A stretch of 64,000 nt of DNA. Source: Halioxenophilus aromaticivorans. Its GTDB lineage: Bacteria; Pseudomonadota; Gammaproteobacteria; Pseudomonadales; Cellvibrionaceae. This document shows, piece by piece, positions 55,381 to 64,000 of the stretch; the stretch's first letter is position 1; each line of letters opens with the position of its first letter. The position numbers were made by a program, and so were the translations under genes. Location of the stretch: contig NZ_AP031496.1 of assembly GCF_042850945.1 (NCBI RefSeq), forward strand, positions 5,518,001 to 5,582,000, given 5' to 3'. The notes below the pieces were generated by a model, which did not search any database, was not told the DNA's origin, and was given only the letters and a program-made list of their open reading frames with translations.

Positions 55381-55821
55381 ATGAGTAAATTCCTAGTTTT
55401 AACATCGGCATTGCTCTTAATTCTCAGTTGTACTTCCGCGCAAACGACGGAACCCCAATTCTACGACCTTTACAAGGAATACAGAACGAAGGCCAATGCC
55501 GGAAATCTTGATACATTATTACCCGCCTATTTTACGAAAGCTCTTTTGAGCAAGGGCGACCTAACAGACCAATTTCAAAGAAGCTTTTTCTTGTTTGAAA
55601 ATTCCCTAGCACAAGAAACGAGCCATTTCGAAGTTGTTAAAAGTGGCGTTGGCTGCCTAACGGTTAACGGCTACGATACAGCCAACCGCCCGGTTGTGTT
55701 CAGCCTTGAGTACGTGAGTTCAAACGAAGCATGGCTCATTAACGAAATGCACGTTATTTACAGCGAAGACCAGCCGATGACGAAAGCCATTTGCCCGGAC
55801 GAATATGGGGCCTTGGACTGA
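55381..55821 (+). CDS. Hypothetical lipoprotein, 146 residues
   Basis: A lipoprotein signal ends at LILSC (C17) and the mature part begins TSAQTTEPQFYDLYKEYRTK. The rest is mixed alpha/beta with SLEYVSSNEAWLINEMHVIYSEDQ near the end, reminiscent of small NTF2-like or DUF4878-type folds, but not firmly assignable. It starts three bases after the 141-residue gene and is probably cotranscribed. Confidence 0.62.
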   Translation: MSKFLVLTSALLLILSCTSAQTTEPQFYDLYKEYRTKANAGNLDTLLPAYFTKALLSKGDLTDQFQRSFFLFENSLAQETSHFEVVKSGVGCLTVNGYDTANRPVVFSLEYVSSNEAWLINEMHVIYSEDQPMTKAICPDEYGALD

Positions 55822-56036
55822 CGGCAATGGCCGCGTGCCATTGATAACCTTATTGGCGCGGTGAGCCCAAGTGAGCAATGATGGCGCAGTGCCGATGCTC
55901 AAACCAACCTGTTTAAATTTTGTCCACCCCAACTAAGTGGGCGTCTCAGATTACAACCGTAATATCTCAACCCATCCCGCCATGAGATAACCGGTTACAC
56001 ATCAAGACATAGCCAATGAACCTGAGACAAATACAC

Positions 56037-56067
56037 AAAGGCCCCGCTATTGCTAGCGGGGCCTTTT
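56037..56067. terminator. Terminator of the FKBP gene
   Basis: A long GC-rich stem (AAAGGCCCCGCTA, loop TTGC, TAGCGGGGCCTTTT) 20 bases after the stop of the minus-strand FKBP gene. It has T runs on both sides and may work in both directions. Confidence 0.7.
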
Positions 56068-56086
56068 AGTTCAACCAACCAAAATC

Positions 56087-56875
56087 TTAGTGATCGTGGC
56101 CGTCGTCTGCTGGTGCTGCTTCGGCTTCTGCCTCGGCGTCTTCGCCGCCGGCGTTAAGCAACTCAACCTCAAAAATCAGCGTGGAGTTAGGGCCGATTTC
56201 CGGTGGCGCACCGCCTGGGCCGTAGGCTAGCTCAGAGGGGATATACAACTCCCACTTGGAACCTTCTGGCATCAGTTGCAGGGCTTCGGTCCAGCCTTTG
56301 ATCACTTGATTTACACCGAAGGTGGCGGGTTCGCCACGGCCAAAGGAGCTGTCGAACTCGGTGCCGTCAATTAAAGTACCGCGGTAGTGCACGGTAACTC
56401 GGTCGGTTTCACCGGGTTTAGGGCCGGTGCCTTCGGTTAACACTTTGTACTGTAAGCCACTGTCGGTGGTAACAACACCGTCTTTAGCGCCGTTTTCGGC
56501 CAAGAAGTCCTCGCCCTCTTTGGTGTTGGCGTCGGCTACAAGCTTGTTAGCCTCGGCTTCTTTGGCTTGAATCTCCTGCTGTTTTTCCATTACGTAGGCT
56601 TGGAATTCTTGCATAACCGTTTGCATTTCTTCTTGTGAAATGCGCATTTCTTCACCGGCTAGTTGGTCTTCAATGCCGGCGGCGGTGGCTTGCGAATCCA
56701 TGGCAAACTCAATTCGGCCGTGGTTACGGCTGGCATCGTAGCCCACCAGGTAACTCACTTTCTTTTCCAGAGTATCAAGTTGCAGTGGGGCTTCTTCTTC
56801 CACGGCTTTTTCTGCTTTACAGGCAACCAGCAGAGCCGAGCTCAGCAACACGCCGGTTATGGTTTTTAATTTCAT
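56087..56875 (-). CDS. FKBP-type peptidyl-prolyl isomerase, FkpA/Mip-like lipoprotein
   Basis: 262 residues. Lipoprotein signal with LLVAC (C19). An N-terminal helical dimerisation domain (about 25-140: LEKKVSYLVGYDASR) leads to an FKBP domain (about 150-245: TDRVTVHYRGTLIDGTEFDSSFGRGEPATF, VIKGWTEALQLMPEGSKWELYIPSELAYG) with the usual rotamase residues. An acidic, His-containing tail (DAEAEAEAAPADDGHDH) is unusual and may bind metal. It acts as a periplasmic folding factor. In Pseudomonas an FKBP gene is next to algP, as here. Confidence 0.9.
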   Translation of the reverse strand: MKLKTITGVLLSSALLVACKAEKAVEEEAPLQLDTLEKKVSYLVGYDASRNHGRIEFAMDSQATAAGIEDQLAGEEMRISQEEMQTVMQEFQAYVMEKQQEIQAKEAEANKLVADANTKEGEDFLAENGAKDGVVTTDSGLQYKVLTEGTGPKPGETDRVTVHYRGTLIDGTEFDSSFGRGEPATFGVNQVIKGWTEALQLMPEGSKWELYIPSELAYGPGGAPPEIGPNSTLIFEVELLNAGGEDAEAEAEAAPADDGHDH

Positions 56876-57534
56876 TGTTTAATTCCTATAACTTGAACAA
56901 TTGTAGAGAGTGACCGCGAGCCGGTTGTTGAGTTCATAGCGATGGTACACACGTGACCTGAATCACAGCCAACCGCCTAAACTGGCAAACCGCGTCGAAA
57001 CATGGGGGTTTATCACCGCTGGTGTCACCAAGCCCTGGTACGCACACAGGCGGCACCATGCCTCACCCAGGCCGCATGTTAGTACATTTAAGTCACACAA
57101 CACAGCCCAAGCCCTCTAAAAGGTGACGCCAATCCGACTATTGTCGGCAAAAGCGGTATTTCCACGGCCGTCACCGCCTGGGCGGGCTAAAACACAGCAC
57201 TGGTAAACCCCGCCGCAGGTCGAACTCCAACACGAGTCAAACCCTACCGCTGGCCAAACGAGAGACATGGGACCCATTGACCGATGATGAGTTCAACCCC
57301 AACCAGGAGATGGCTAACAACTGTGCTGCTGGCCTACCCCAGCCCATCACCTGCTATATAAGAGCCAATATTTATTGCGGTTAACCCTTTGCTTTAGATT
57401 AGTTTTGTAAAGACGATGTATTGGCGTTGCCTATTAAACACAAGCTCGATATTGAATGGGCCAACTAGGTGCTAGACCAATAATTTATACAGCGAAAGAA
57501 ATTCCCTCTAAAAAGTCTTTTTTAGCCGAAACTC
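56876..57534. other. Long intergenic region between the FKBP and AlgP-like genes
   Basis: About 660 bases without a supported gene. The first half is GC-rich with short ORFs in no consistent frame; the second half is AT-rich and leads into the promoter of the AlgP-like gene. I see no RNA gene or repeat I can name. Confidence 0.4.
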
Positions 57535-57562
57535 TTTCAAAACATACAACTTTTGCTATAAC
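57535..57562 (+). promoter_or_regulatory. Promoter of the AlgP-like gene
   Basis: TTTCAA (57535-57540), 16-base spacer and an extended -10 TATAAC (57557-57562) preceded by TGC. A start would fall near 57569, about 55 bases before the ATG, which has AAGGA nine bases upstream. Confidence 0.5.
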
Positions 57563-57624
57563 AGAGTTATCATAAATCTTTACGTCTAGATTTCTTATCA
57601 CTGATCGTTTAGAAGGACGCTTCC

Positions 57625-58902
57625 ATGGCAGCTCGTAAGAAAACCGTTATTTCTGTTGCGGAACTTGAAAAGCAGATCGCCAAATTAACCGCCGATCTCA
57701 CCACAGCCCGCGCGAAAAAATTAACCACCTCAGAAAAGGCCGCCGCCAAAGCGAAAACCGCCGCCGCAGCGGCAGCTAAAAAGTTTGCAGCTGCCAAAAG
57801 CAAAGCGGCCAGTGCTGGTAAATCCGCCAAAACTGCCGCTCAAGTAGCGCGGGCCGAAAAAGCCAGCCAAGCAGCAGCTACGGCGCAAGACATGGCTGCC
57901 GAGGCCAAGGCCATGGCCGCCGAGGCCCGCGCAGCAGTGGCCGATTTAAAAGCGGAATTAAAAGAAATAGCCGCGGTAGAAAAAATGGTGGCCCAGGCCA
58001 GCAAAGAAATTGCCGCTAAAACCGAAAAGGTCCCGGCCAAGAAAAAAGCCGGCGCTAAGAAAGCCACAGCAAAAAAAGTTACGGCCAAAAAAGCACCAGG
58101 TAAGCGGGGCCGCCCAGCCAAGGTCAAAGTAGCGGCCGAGGCAACCACCACAGAGAAAAAAGCGCCGGCCAAACGTGGCCGCCCAGCCAAAGCAAAAGCC
58201 GAGGCCAGCCCGGTAGCAGAAAAAGCGCCGGCTAAAAAACGGGGTCGCCCGCCAAAAGCTAAGATAGCGGTTGAAGCCAGCGCAACCGAAGCCAAAGCGC
58301 CGGCCAAAAAACGGGGTCGCCCACCTAAGGCCAAGCCTGAAGCAAGCGCTGAAACCCCGGAGAAAAAGGCACCGGCCAAGCGTGGTCGCCCGGCTAAAGC
58401 CAAACCCGAGGCCAGCGCAAGCAGCCCGGCTCCGGCTAAAAAGCGCGGCCGCCCACCTAAGGTAAAAGCCGCTGAGCCCATGCCCGAGCAGGCATCATTA
58501 CTGGATTCCACACCTGACGCGCCAGCCAGTACCCCCGAAGTAGAAGCTAGCAAACCAGAGGGAGAGACCACTGCACCGGCAGCGACACCTGCCGCTGAAG
58601 CTGAAAAGCCCGCGGTAGAAGTGGAAACTCCGGTTGAGGCCACCCCCATTACGGAGCAAGAGCCGAAAGCAGAAGAAGCTGCGCCAACCGAAAAAGACGC
58701 TTCTGAGGAGACCCGTACTGAAGAAGCCAGTGCCGAGGAAACCAGCACCGAAGCTGAGGCCGAGGCAACGGAAGACGCAGCCGCTGCAAACGACACCGAA
58801 AACTCTTCGTCCGCTGAGGCCGAATCCAAGCCCACCGGCGACGACGAAGAGACCAACGATTCGCCGTCTGTACGCAGTTTATTCGACGGCCCCAAACGCT
58901 AA
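57625..58902 (+). CDS. AlgP-like histone H1-type AT-hook protein
   Basis: 425 residues of very biased composition. Residues 1-145 are Ala/Lys-rich with helical coiled-coil (EKASQAAATAQDMAAEAKAM). Residues about 150-285 carry six AT-hook repeats (GKRGRPAK, AKRGRPAK, KKRGRPPK twice, AKRGRPAK, KKRGRPPK) separated by KAP/EAS linkers. Residues about 290-425 are an acidic Glu/Thr/Pro/Ala tail. The AT-hooks bind the minor groove; in Pseudomonas AlgP (AlgR3) is such a protein next to an FKBP gene. The acidic tail is the unusual part. Repeats may vary in number between strains. Confidence 0.85.
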   Translation: MAARKKTVISVAELEKQIAKLTADLTTARAKKLTTSEKAAAKAKTAAAAAAKKFAAAKSKAASAGKSAKTAAQVARAEKASQAAATAQDMAAEAKAMAAEARAAVADLKAELKEIAAVEKMVAQASKEIAAKTEKVPAKKKAGAKKATAKKVTAKKAPGKRGRPAKVKVAAEATTTEKKAPAKRGRPAKAKAEASPVAEKAPAKKRGRPPKAKIAVEASATEAKAPAKKRGRPPKAKPEASAETPEKKAPAKRGRPAKAKPEASASSPAPAKKRGRPPKVKAAEPMPEQASLLDSTPDAPASTPEVEASKPEGETTAPAATPAAEAEKPAVEVETPVEATPITEQEPKAEEAAPTEKDASEETRTEEASAEETSTEAEAEATEDAAAANDTENSSSAEAESKPTGDDEETNDSPSVRSLFDGPKR

Positions 58903-58937
58903 GCACTCATTAAGCGTTGCCGGTTTATAGCCGTTAG

Positions 58938-58968
58938 AGCCAGGGTTTCTACCCTGGCTTTTTATTTT
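58938..58968 (+). terminator. Terminator of the AlgP-like gene
   Basis: Perfect 9-base stem AGCCAGGGT, loop TTCT, ACCCTGGCT, then TTTTTATTTT. It lies 36 bases after the stop. Confidence 0.88.
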
Positions 58969-59047
58969 CTGAGTTAATTACCGCGGTTTTAACTTCCTAG
59001 TCTTTAACCTGCTAATTTTTGTTCTGCGGGGTTTTGTTCTTCTAGTT

Positions 59048-59572
59048 TTAATTGTTTTGAGCTTTGTCCTTCTGAGCCGCCTTCCACGCTTGCCTAAAAA
59101 TACCCTGCAGGGCCTCGCTCTGTGTCGGGGTTAAGCCGGAAAAGACAACCTCTGCCCCAGCCGCGCCACCTTGCGCCCAGGTTTGCAGATAATCGTAAAT
59201 CAGCGCTTGTTGCCGTTGCTCTGCGGCCAATTCCAACGCTTTTACCGCGGTGTACAAGCGCGCTCCCATGGCGCCGGAGGCATTGGCTTTAATGGCCCGG
59301 CGCTGACTGCGCAGCGAATGTGTGAGCGAGAACCAAGGCGCCAGCAACTGCCCTACTGCCTGCCATTGCTGTGGGCTGATATTACGGCCTTGTTGCTGTA
59401 GCCAGCCCTGGGCCAGCAGCACATTGACCTGGGCACCTTGGTTATCTTGTAAATCCAGCAGCGCTTGCTGCAAGGGTGAGTAGCCATACACGGCCAAGGA
59501 ATAACGCCACAGCGGGTTATCCAGTGCTGGTTTTACCGGGTCGTTGGGGGATTTAGTTAAGCGGTTGCTCAT
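59048..59572 (-). CDS. TIGR02444 family protein
   Basis: 174 residues, all-helical. NPLWRYSLAVYGYSPLQQALLDLQD followed by GAQVNVLLAQGWL matches the TIGR02444 family, known only from proteobacteria and often linked to yheS-type ABC-F genes and algP-region genes. Function unknown. It is divergent from yheS with a 60-base gap. Confidence 0.82.
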   Translation of the reverse strand: MSNRLTKSPNDPVKPALDNPLWRYSLAVYGYSPLQQALLDLQDNQGAQVNVLLAQGWLQQQGRNISPQQWQAVGQLLAPWFSLTHSLRSQRRAIKANASGAMGARLYTAVKALELAAEQRQQALIYDYLQTWAQGGAAGAEVVFSGLTPTQSEALQGIFRQAWKAAQKDKAQNN

Positions 59573-59632
59573 AGCCGAGTTTTAGCAAATTAGCGCTGCG
59601 TTTTCCTGGGGCCTACGGGTACAATGCCCGCC

Positions 59633-61546
59633 ATGATTAATCTGAGTAATATTCGTGTCCAACGCGGCACCAAAGTTTTATTGGAAGACGCCAGCCTGCG
59701 CATCCACGCCGGCCATAAAGTTGGCGTTATTGGTTCCAATGGTGCCGGCAAGTCTACGCTGTTTCAGCTATTGCTGGGAAATTTAGCCATTGATTCCGGT
59801 GATATGCACCTGCCCAACCATTGGCGCATTGCCCATCTGGCCCAGGAGTCCGAGCACAGCAGCCGCAGCGCCCTGGATTTTGTGCTCGATGGCGACCGCC
59901 AACTGCGCGAACTGCAAACCAAAATCGCCAACGATGACGGCAGCGATGGCGAACAGCTGAGCCATTGGTACGCGCAGCTCGAGGATATCGACGGGTTCAG
60001 CGCCGAATCTCGCGCCGCGCAGCTGCTCACCGGTTTGGGCTTCGCCGATGACGACCATCACAAGCCGGTGCAGGATTTTTCCGGTGGCTGGCGTATTCGG
60101 CTTAACCTAGCCCAGGCTCTGATGAGCCCATCAGAACTGCTGCTGTTGGACGAACCCACCAACCACTTGGATTTGGACACCACCCTGTGGCTTGAGCAAT
60201 GGCTGCAGGCCTACCGTGGCACCTTGCTGATTATTTCCCACGACCGGGACTTCCTAGACAGCGTCATTACCGAAGTGGCCAGCTTTGAACACCAGCAGCT
60301 GTTTTTGTATAACGGCAATTACACCAGCTTTGAAAAACAAAAAGCCGAGCGCTTGGCACAGCAACAGCAGGCCTACGAGAAACAACAGCAACGGCGCAGC
60401 GAAATTGAAGATTTTGTGCGGCGTTTTCGCGCTAAAGCCACCAAGGCCAAACAGGCCCAAAGCCGGTTAAAAGAACTGGAGCGCATGGCCACCATTGCGC
60501 CGGCCCACATTGATTCGCCGTTTAATTTTCGTATTCCCTGTTACGAAAAAGTGTCCGCTCCGCTGCTGAATTTAAGCCAGGCGGACATCGGCTACGACGA
60601 CAACGCCACCTTAAAAAACGTGAATTTATTGATCAGCGCCGAGCATCGCATTGGCTTGCTGGGCGCCAACGGTACCGGTAAATCCACCCTGATTAAGGCG
60701 TTAACCGGCGATTTGCCATTAATTGGTGGCAGCCGTGTGTGCGGCGAGCACCTGCGCATTGGCTATTACCACCAGCATCAAATGGAAGCGCTGGATTTAG
60801 ACGCCTCCTGCGCGTTGCATTTGCAGCGGCTTTCGCCCACCGCCCGGGAGCAAGACATTCGCAATTTCCTGGGCAGCTTTGGCTTTTTAGGCGAGCGCGC
60901 ACTGGAGACCATTCGGCATTTCTCCGGCGGTGAAAAAGCCCGTTTGGCCCTGGCCATGATCGCTTGGCAGAAACCCAATTTACTGCTCATGGACGAACCC
61001 ACCAACCACTTGGATTTGGAGGTGCGCCACGCCCTGACGGTGGCCCTGCAAGAATTCCAGGGTGCGGTGTTGCTGATTTCCCACGACCGACACCTGTTGC
61101 GCAACACGGTGGACCAATTTTTGTTGGTGGACGACGGTAAAGTCAGCGTCTTTGATGGCAACCTAGAGGACTACCAACGCTGGTTGAGCAAACGCGATAA
61201 CCGCTCCGCGGCCAACGGCCAACCCAGCAGCGCGCCACAGGCCGCGGCGGCAGTGGAGAAAAAGGTCGATAAAAAAGAAGCCCGGCAACAGGCGGCGCAG
61301 CGGCGGGAGCAATTAAAACCTCTGACCCAGGCGCTTAAAAAACTGGAGCGAGAAATCGACAGCCTCAACGCATCTCTCAGCCAATTAGAGCAACAATTGG
61401 CCGACCCGGAGCTGTACACCAGCAGCGCCAAAGCCGAGCAATTACAAGCGCTGTTGAAAGATCAGGGAGAGAAGAAGAGCCGGTTGGCTGAATGCGAGGA
61501 ACAGTGGTTGGAGACCAGCGAAGCCCTAGAAGGCTTCGCCGATTAA
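59633..61546 (+). CDS. yheS: ABC-F family ATP-binding protein YheS
   Basis: A 637-residue cytosolic ABC-F protein with two ATPase domains and no membrane part. First domain: Walker A GSNGAGKST, signature FSGGWRIRLNLAQAL, Walker B LLLDEPTNHLDLDT. Second: GANGTGKST, HFSGGEKARLALAM, LLMDEPTNHLDLEV. A charged linker and a C-terminal coiled coil (about 545-635) complete it. ABC-F proteins act on the ribosome E site. I use the ATG at 59633 (MINLSNIRVQRGTK) rather than that at 59624. Confidence 0.94.
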   Translation: MINLSNIRVQRGTKVLLEDASLRIHAGHKVGVIGSNGAGKSTLFQLLLGNLAIDSGDMHLPNHWRIAHLAQESEHSSRSALDFVLDGDRQLRELQTKIANDDGSDGEQLSHWYAQLEDIDGFSAESRAAQLLTGLGFADDDHHKPVQDFSGGWRIRLNLAQALMSPSELLLLDEPTNHLDLDTTLWLEQWLQAYRGTLLIISHDRDFLDSVITEVASFEHQQLFLYNGNYTSFEKQKAERLAQQQQAYEKQQQRRSEIEDFVRRFRAKATKAKQAQSRLKELERMATIAPAHIDSPFNFRIPCYEKVSAPLLNLSQADIGYDDNATLKNVNLLISAEHRIGLLGANGTGKSTLIKALTGDLPLIGGSRVCGEHLRIGYYHQHQMEALDLDASCALHLQRLSPTAREQDIRNFLGSFGFLGERALETIRHFSGGEKARLALAMIAWQKPNLLLMDEPTNHLDLEVRHALTVALQEFQGAVLLISHDRHLLRNTVDQFLLVDDGKVSVFDGNLEDYQRWLSKRDNRSAANGQPSSAPQAAAAVEKKVDKKEARQQAAQRREQLKPLTQALKKLEREIDSLNASLSQLEQQLADPELYTSSAKAEQLQALLKDQGEKKSRLAECEEQWLETSEALEGFAD

Positions 61547-61556
61547 CAGCCGGCCG

Positions 61557-61997
61557 TTATTGGCTGGCGTCTACCATGTGCTGGATGGCGGCTTTGATGT
61601 CGTCTTCCGAGCAATCCATACACAGGCCTTTAGCGGGCATGGCGTTTAGGCCGTTCCAGGCATGATCGAACAAAGTGTCCATGCCCTGGGCAATACGCGG
61701 TGCCCAGTCGTCGGCGTTACCAAAACGCGGAGCACCAGAAACGCCAATGGCGTGGCAGGTGGTACAAGAGGCGTTGTAGATGTCTTCGCCACTGCGAGGG
61801 CCAGCAGGTGCGGCAGCAACCGGGGCGGCGGCGCAGTCGTCGCCGGATTTACAAAGGCTGCCCACCGGAGCAATACGCTCGGCGATGGCGTCAGTCACTT
61901 GATCAGCAACTGCGGTGGAGGCGAATAAAGCGGCTAAACACAGCATAGCCGCAGCAGACAGGCCGCTGAGTGTTTTGGTTACCCGATTAGCTAGCAT
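61557..61997 (-). CDS. Cytochrome c5-type monohaem cytochrome c
   Basis: 146 residues. A signal peptide (about 1-33, FASTAVADQ) precedes a class I cytochrome c5 domain: haem motif CTTCHAIGVSGAPRFG, axial Met in AMPAKGLC, and the CMDCSEDD pair that forms the family disulfide. It carries electrons in the periplasm. An AGGAAAA ribosome site supports the ATG at 61997; an in-frame TTG at 62018 would overlap that site. Confidence 0.9.
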   Translation of the reverse strand: MLANRVTKTLSGLSAAAMLCLAALFASTAVADQVTDAIAERIAPVGSLCKSGDDCAAAPVAAAPAGPRSGEDIYNASCTTCHAIGVSGAPRFGNADDWAPRIAQGMDTLFDHAWNGLNAMPAKGLCMDCSEDDIKAAIQHMVDASQ

Positions 61998-62275
61998 CAC
62001 GTTTTCCTTCAGGCTCAATTTGGTGTGTTATCAGTGGGGCGGGATTATACCCACAAACCGCCAATGGTTGAAAACTTAACATGCCCCACTTGATATAACG
62101 CAGACGGTTTTTACTACTTAGGACCCCGCGCATTAGGTACGGAAGGCCCCGCTAGCTGGATTCGATTGCCCCGCAGGCTATGGCTTAGCGCCCTGATTTA
62201 GGGATCGAGGGTCTATCGATCGAAGGTTTGTGGGTCGATGGGGTCATGATGCTAGAGGGGGCTAGTAAACGATCG

Positions 62276-64000
62276 CTAGCCCATCTGCCGATTACCTTGG
62301 GTCATATTGAAGCGCTTGGCAAAGCTGACAAACTCATCGCCCATGCGCGGCTTGGAGAAGTAAAAGCCCTGAATTTTGCGGCAACCGTAATCGCCCAGCA
62401 GTTTAAGTTGCTCGGCGTCTTCCACACCTTCGGCCACCACTTGCAGGCCCAAACTGTGGGCCATGCTAATAATGGCCTGCACAATGGCGCTGTCGCTCTC
62501 GTCGTTGGCCAAATCGCGGATAAACGAGCGATCTATTTTAAGTTCATCCAGGGGGAAGCGCTTCAAGTAGCTCAATGAGGAATAACCTGTTCCGAAATCA
62601 TCAATGGAGATCTGAGCCCCCATGGCTTTGATGCGCTTAAGCGTATCTGGCAGGTGGGCGTCCTCACCCACAAGGGTACCTTCGGTCATCTCCACGGTGA
62701 TTTGTTTGGGGTCTACCTTGGCGCTGTTGCAGGCAAACTGCAGGGAATCCACAAACCGGCTGTCAAAAAACTGCGCCGCAGCCACGTTAATTGCCATGTT
62801 CATCTTCGCCATGCCCTGGGCTTCCCAGGCGCGCAGCTGAAAACACGCCGTGGTCACTACCCATTGGCCGATGGGCACAATCAGCCCAGTTTCTTCTGCC
62901 AGGGGAATGAAATGCTCCGGGGAAATCAATTCGCCATCGCTGGTGCGCCAGCGAATTAAAGCTTCTGCACCGGTGATGCGCTGCCTGGCGATATCCACCT
63001 TGGGTTGATACATCAAAAACAACTCGTGGCGGTCCAACGCCCGGCGCAGTGAAGAATCCATGGACAATTGCCGACGAGCAATCTGGCCCAGGCGCTCAGT
63101 GTACAAGCGGCAGGTGTTACCGCCCTCGCCTTTAGCCTCGGCGCTGGCACCGGCGGCGGCGCGGGCTAACTCTTCGGAATCCTGGGCATGGTTGGGGTAC
63201 ACCGCCACCCCCACGCTGGCACTGACATAAAACTCATGACTACCAACGGCACAATTTTGCTCCACCGCCAATTTTATATCGTTGGCCAGCATGCGCAGTA
63301 CACCCACATCGCTGGTGCCGCGCAGCACGCAACTGAACTCATCACCGCCCGATTTCGCCAGCAATACCCATTCAGCCCCGGTGCTGATGTCCGGTTGCGC
63401 CACCACGCCACCCAGTGACTGAGCCAACTGGCGCATTACCTCATTGGCGGCCTCGGCACCTACGCCGTCTTGGATACGTTTTAATTGGTCGATGGATAGG
63501 GTAAACAGCACGAACTCTTCCTCGGGCTCTTCTACCAACAGTTGTTTTAGCCGCTCGTGAAAATAGGTGCGGTTGGGCAGGTAGGTAACGCTGTCAAAAT
63601 ACAACAACTGCCGCTCGTACACCTTGGCGGCCAAACAGTTGCGCACTCGCAGCTGCAGTTCGGCGGGGTCCACCGGTTTGGCCAAGAAGTCGGTTGCGCC
63701 CAAGTTTAGAGCGCGAATTTTGGTTTCAGAATCCGCCGCCGAGGTCATCACAATAATGGGCAGGGAGCGGTAGCGCGGGTTTTCCCGCACGGCTTCAAGA
63801 ATCTCAAAGCCGTTGACGTGGGGCATGTTCAAATCCAGCAGCAGTAAGTCCACCGGGTGTTGGCTAAGTACCTGCAGTGCTTTGCGGGAGTCGTTTTCAG
63901 CCACAAAGCGGCTGTAGCCTTCGCACTGCAAATGCGCCTCGGTGATATCAGAAATAATCGGCTCATCGTCCACCATTAAAATCAACGACTGCTTGGTGCG
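62276..64000 (-). CDS. Response regulator with GGDEF and EAL domains, cut by window edge
   Basis: The frame is open to base 64000 (RTKQSLILMVDDEP at the edge), so the start may lie outside; about 575 residues are visible. Receiver domain (about 1-125; D in LLLLDLNMPHVNG), GGDEF domain (about 130-300) with intact SGGDEF, and EAL domain (about 315-560) with intact EALIRW, NVAAAQFF, TEGTL, DDFGTGYSSLSYL, KIDRSF and AEGVED. Both c-di-GMP synthesis and hydrolysis motifs are intact, in contrast to the paralogue at 50644-52386. Confidence 0.9.
   Translation of the reverse strand, partial: RTKQSLILMVDDEPIISDITEAHLQCEGYSRFVAENDSRKALQVLSQHPVDLLLLDLNMPHVNGFEILEAVRENPRYRSLPIIVMTSAADSETKIRALNLGATDFLAKPVDPAELQLRVRNCLAAKVYERQLLYFDSVTYLPNRTYFHERLKQLLVEEPEEEFVLFTLSIDQLKRIQDGVGAEAANEVMRQLAQSLGGVVAQPDISTGAEWVLLAKSGGDEFSCVLRGTSDVGVLRMLANDIKLAVEQNCAVGSHEFYVSASVGVAVYPNHAQDSEELARAAAGASAEAKGEGGNTCRLYTERLGQIARRQLSMDSSLRRALDRHELFLMYQPKVDIARQRITGAEALIRWRTSDGELISPEHFIPLAEETGLIVPIGQWVVTTACFQLRAWEAQGMAKMNMAINVAAAQFFDSRFVDSLQFACNSAKVDPKQITVEMTEGTLVGEDAHLPDTLKRIKAMGAQISIDDFGTGYSSLSYLKRFPLDELKIDRSFIRDLANDESDSAIVQAIISMAHSLGLQVVAEGVEDAEQLKLLGDYGCRKIQGFYFSKPRMGDEFVSFAKRFNMTQGNRQMG

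Noticed and set aside
57840..58895. A 351-codon open frame on the minus strand opposite the AlgP-like gene
   Set aside because: It arises from the repetitive Ala/Lys/Pro codons on the other strand; composition is an Ala/Ser/Gly/Phe artefact and there is no start signal.
1..64000. tRNA, rRNA, CRISPR, prophage or insertion sequence
   Set aside because: None recognised on either strand; no integrase, transposase or repeat-spacer pattern.

Overview
The window reads as chromosome of a gammaproteobacterium, most like the Pseudomonas/Cellvibrionales branch. The argument is gene order: ygfB-pepP-ubiH-ubiI, zapA-6S RNA-ygfA, divergent ilvA/rpiA, ubiE-ubiJ-ubiB-hisI-hisE-tatABC, and an FKBP gene next to an AlgP-like AT-hook gene are all arrangements known from that group. 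No rRNA, tRNA, CRISPR array, integrase or transposase was seen, so genus cannot be fixed. Most of the window is ordinary, densely coded core genome; accessory or decayed material lies at about 36.0-39.5 kb, 39.5-43.2 kb, 44.3-47.9 kb, 50.0-50.6 kb and 54.9-55.8 kb.

Layout. 1-5 kb (minus strand): ubiquinone hydroxylases ubiI (cut by the edge) and ubiH, with nhaA inserted between ubiH and pepP, then ygfB. 5.2-6.7 kb (plus): a TIGR02449 coiled-coil protein, zapA, 6S RNA and the 5-formyl-THF cyclo-ligase. 6.8-16.9 kb: an orphan 45-residue membrane peptide gene, ilvA, rpiA, a GAF histidine kinase, photolyase, a DUF523/DUF1722 protein, a DUF4156 protein, a hormone-sensitive-lipase-like hydrolase and serA with a long leader. 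16.9-25.7 kb: DUF3108 protein, lysophospholipase-like hydrolase, a chalcone-isomerase-like/TonB fusion, hexose-6-phosphate mutarotase, class I aldolase, a retropepsin-like protein and a WYL regulator. 26-36.6 kb: pip, dtd, an HD-GYP response regulator, tatCBA, hisE, hisI, ubiB, ubiJ, ubiE, a periplasmic rhodanese, a methyltransferase-like membrane protein, a haem-binding DUF3365 lipoprotein and an unknown membrane protein.

37-39.5 kb holds a three-gene signalling unit: a CheX-like protein, a response regulator with an unrecognised output region and a membrane-anchored coiled-coil protein. 39.5-43.2 kb holds an AraC regulator divergent from an operon of an exported carboxymuconolactone-decarboxylase/cupin protein, an exported SnoaL-like protein and an aldo/keto reductase. 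Then come terC, a large CSLREA beta-helix lipoprotein, an AT-richer patch with unknown small genes and one frameshifted gene, typA/bipA, a decayed parDE toxin-antitoxin locus, a GGDEF/degenerate-EAL protein, rep helicase, an unknown gene pair, fkpA-like, the AlgP-like gene, a TIGR02444 gene, yheS (ABC-F), a cytochrome c5 and an intact REC-GGDEF-EAL protein cut by the right edge.

Functionally the window joins ubiquinone synthesis (ubiI, ubiH, ubiE, ubiJ, ubiB), Tat export, c-di-GMP signalling (HD-GYP, GGDEF-EAL, degenerate EAL) and envelope proteins. The best candidates for something undescribed are the CheX/REC/coiled-coil unit with its unusual start, the CHI-like/TonB fusion, the serA overlapping upstream ORF and the unknown gene pair after rep.
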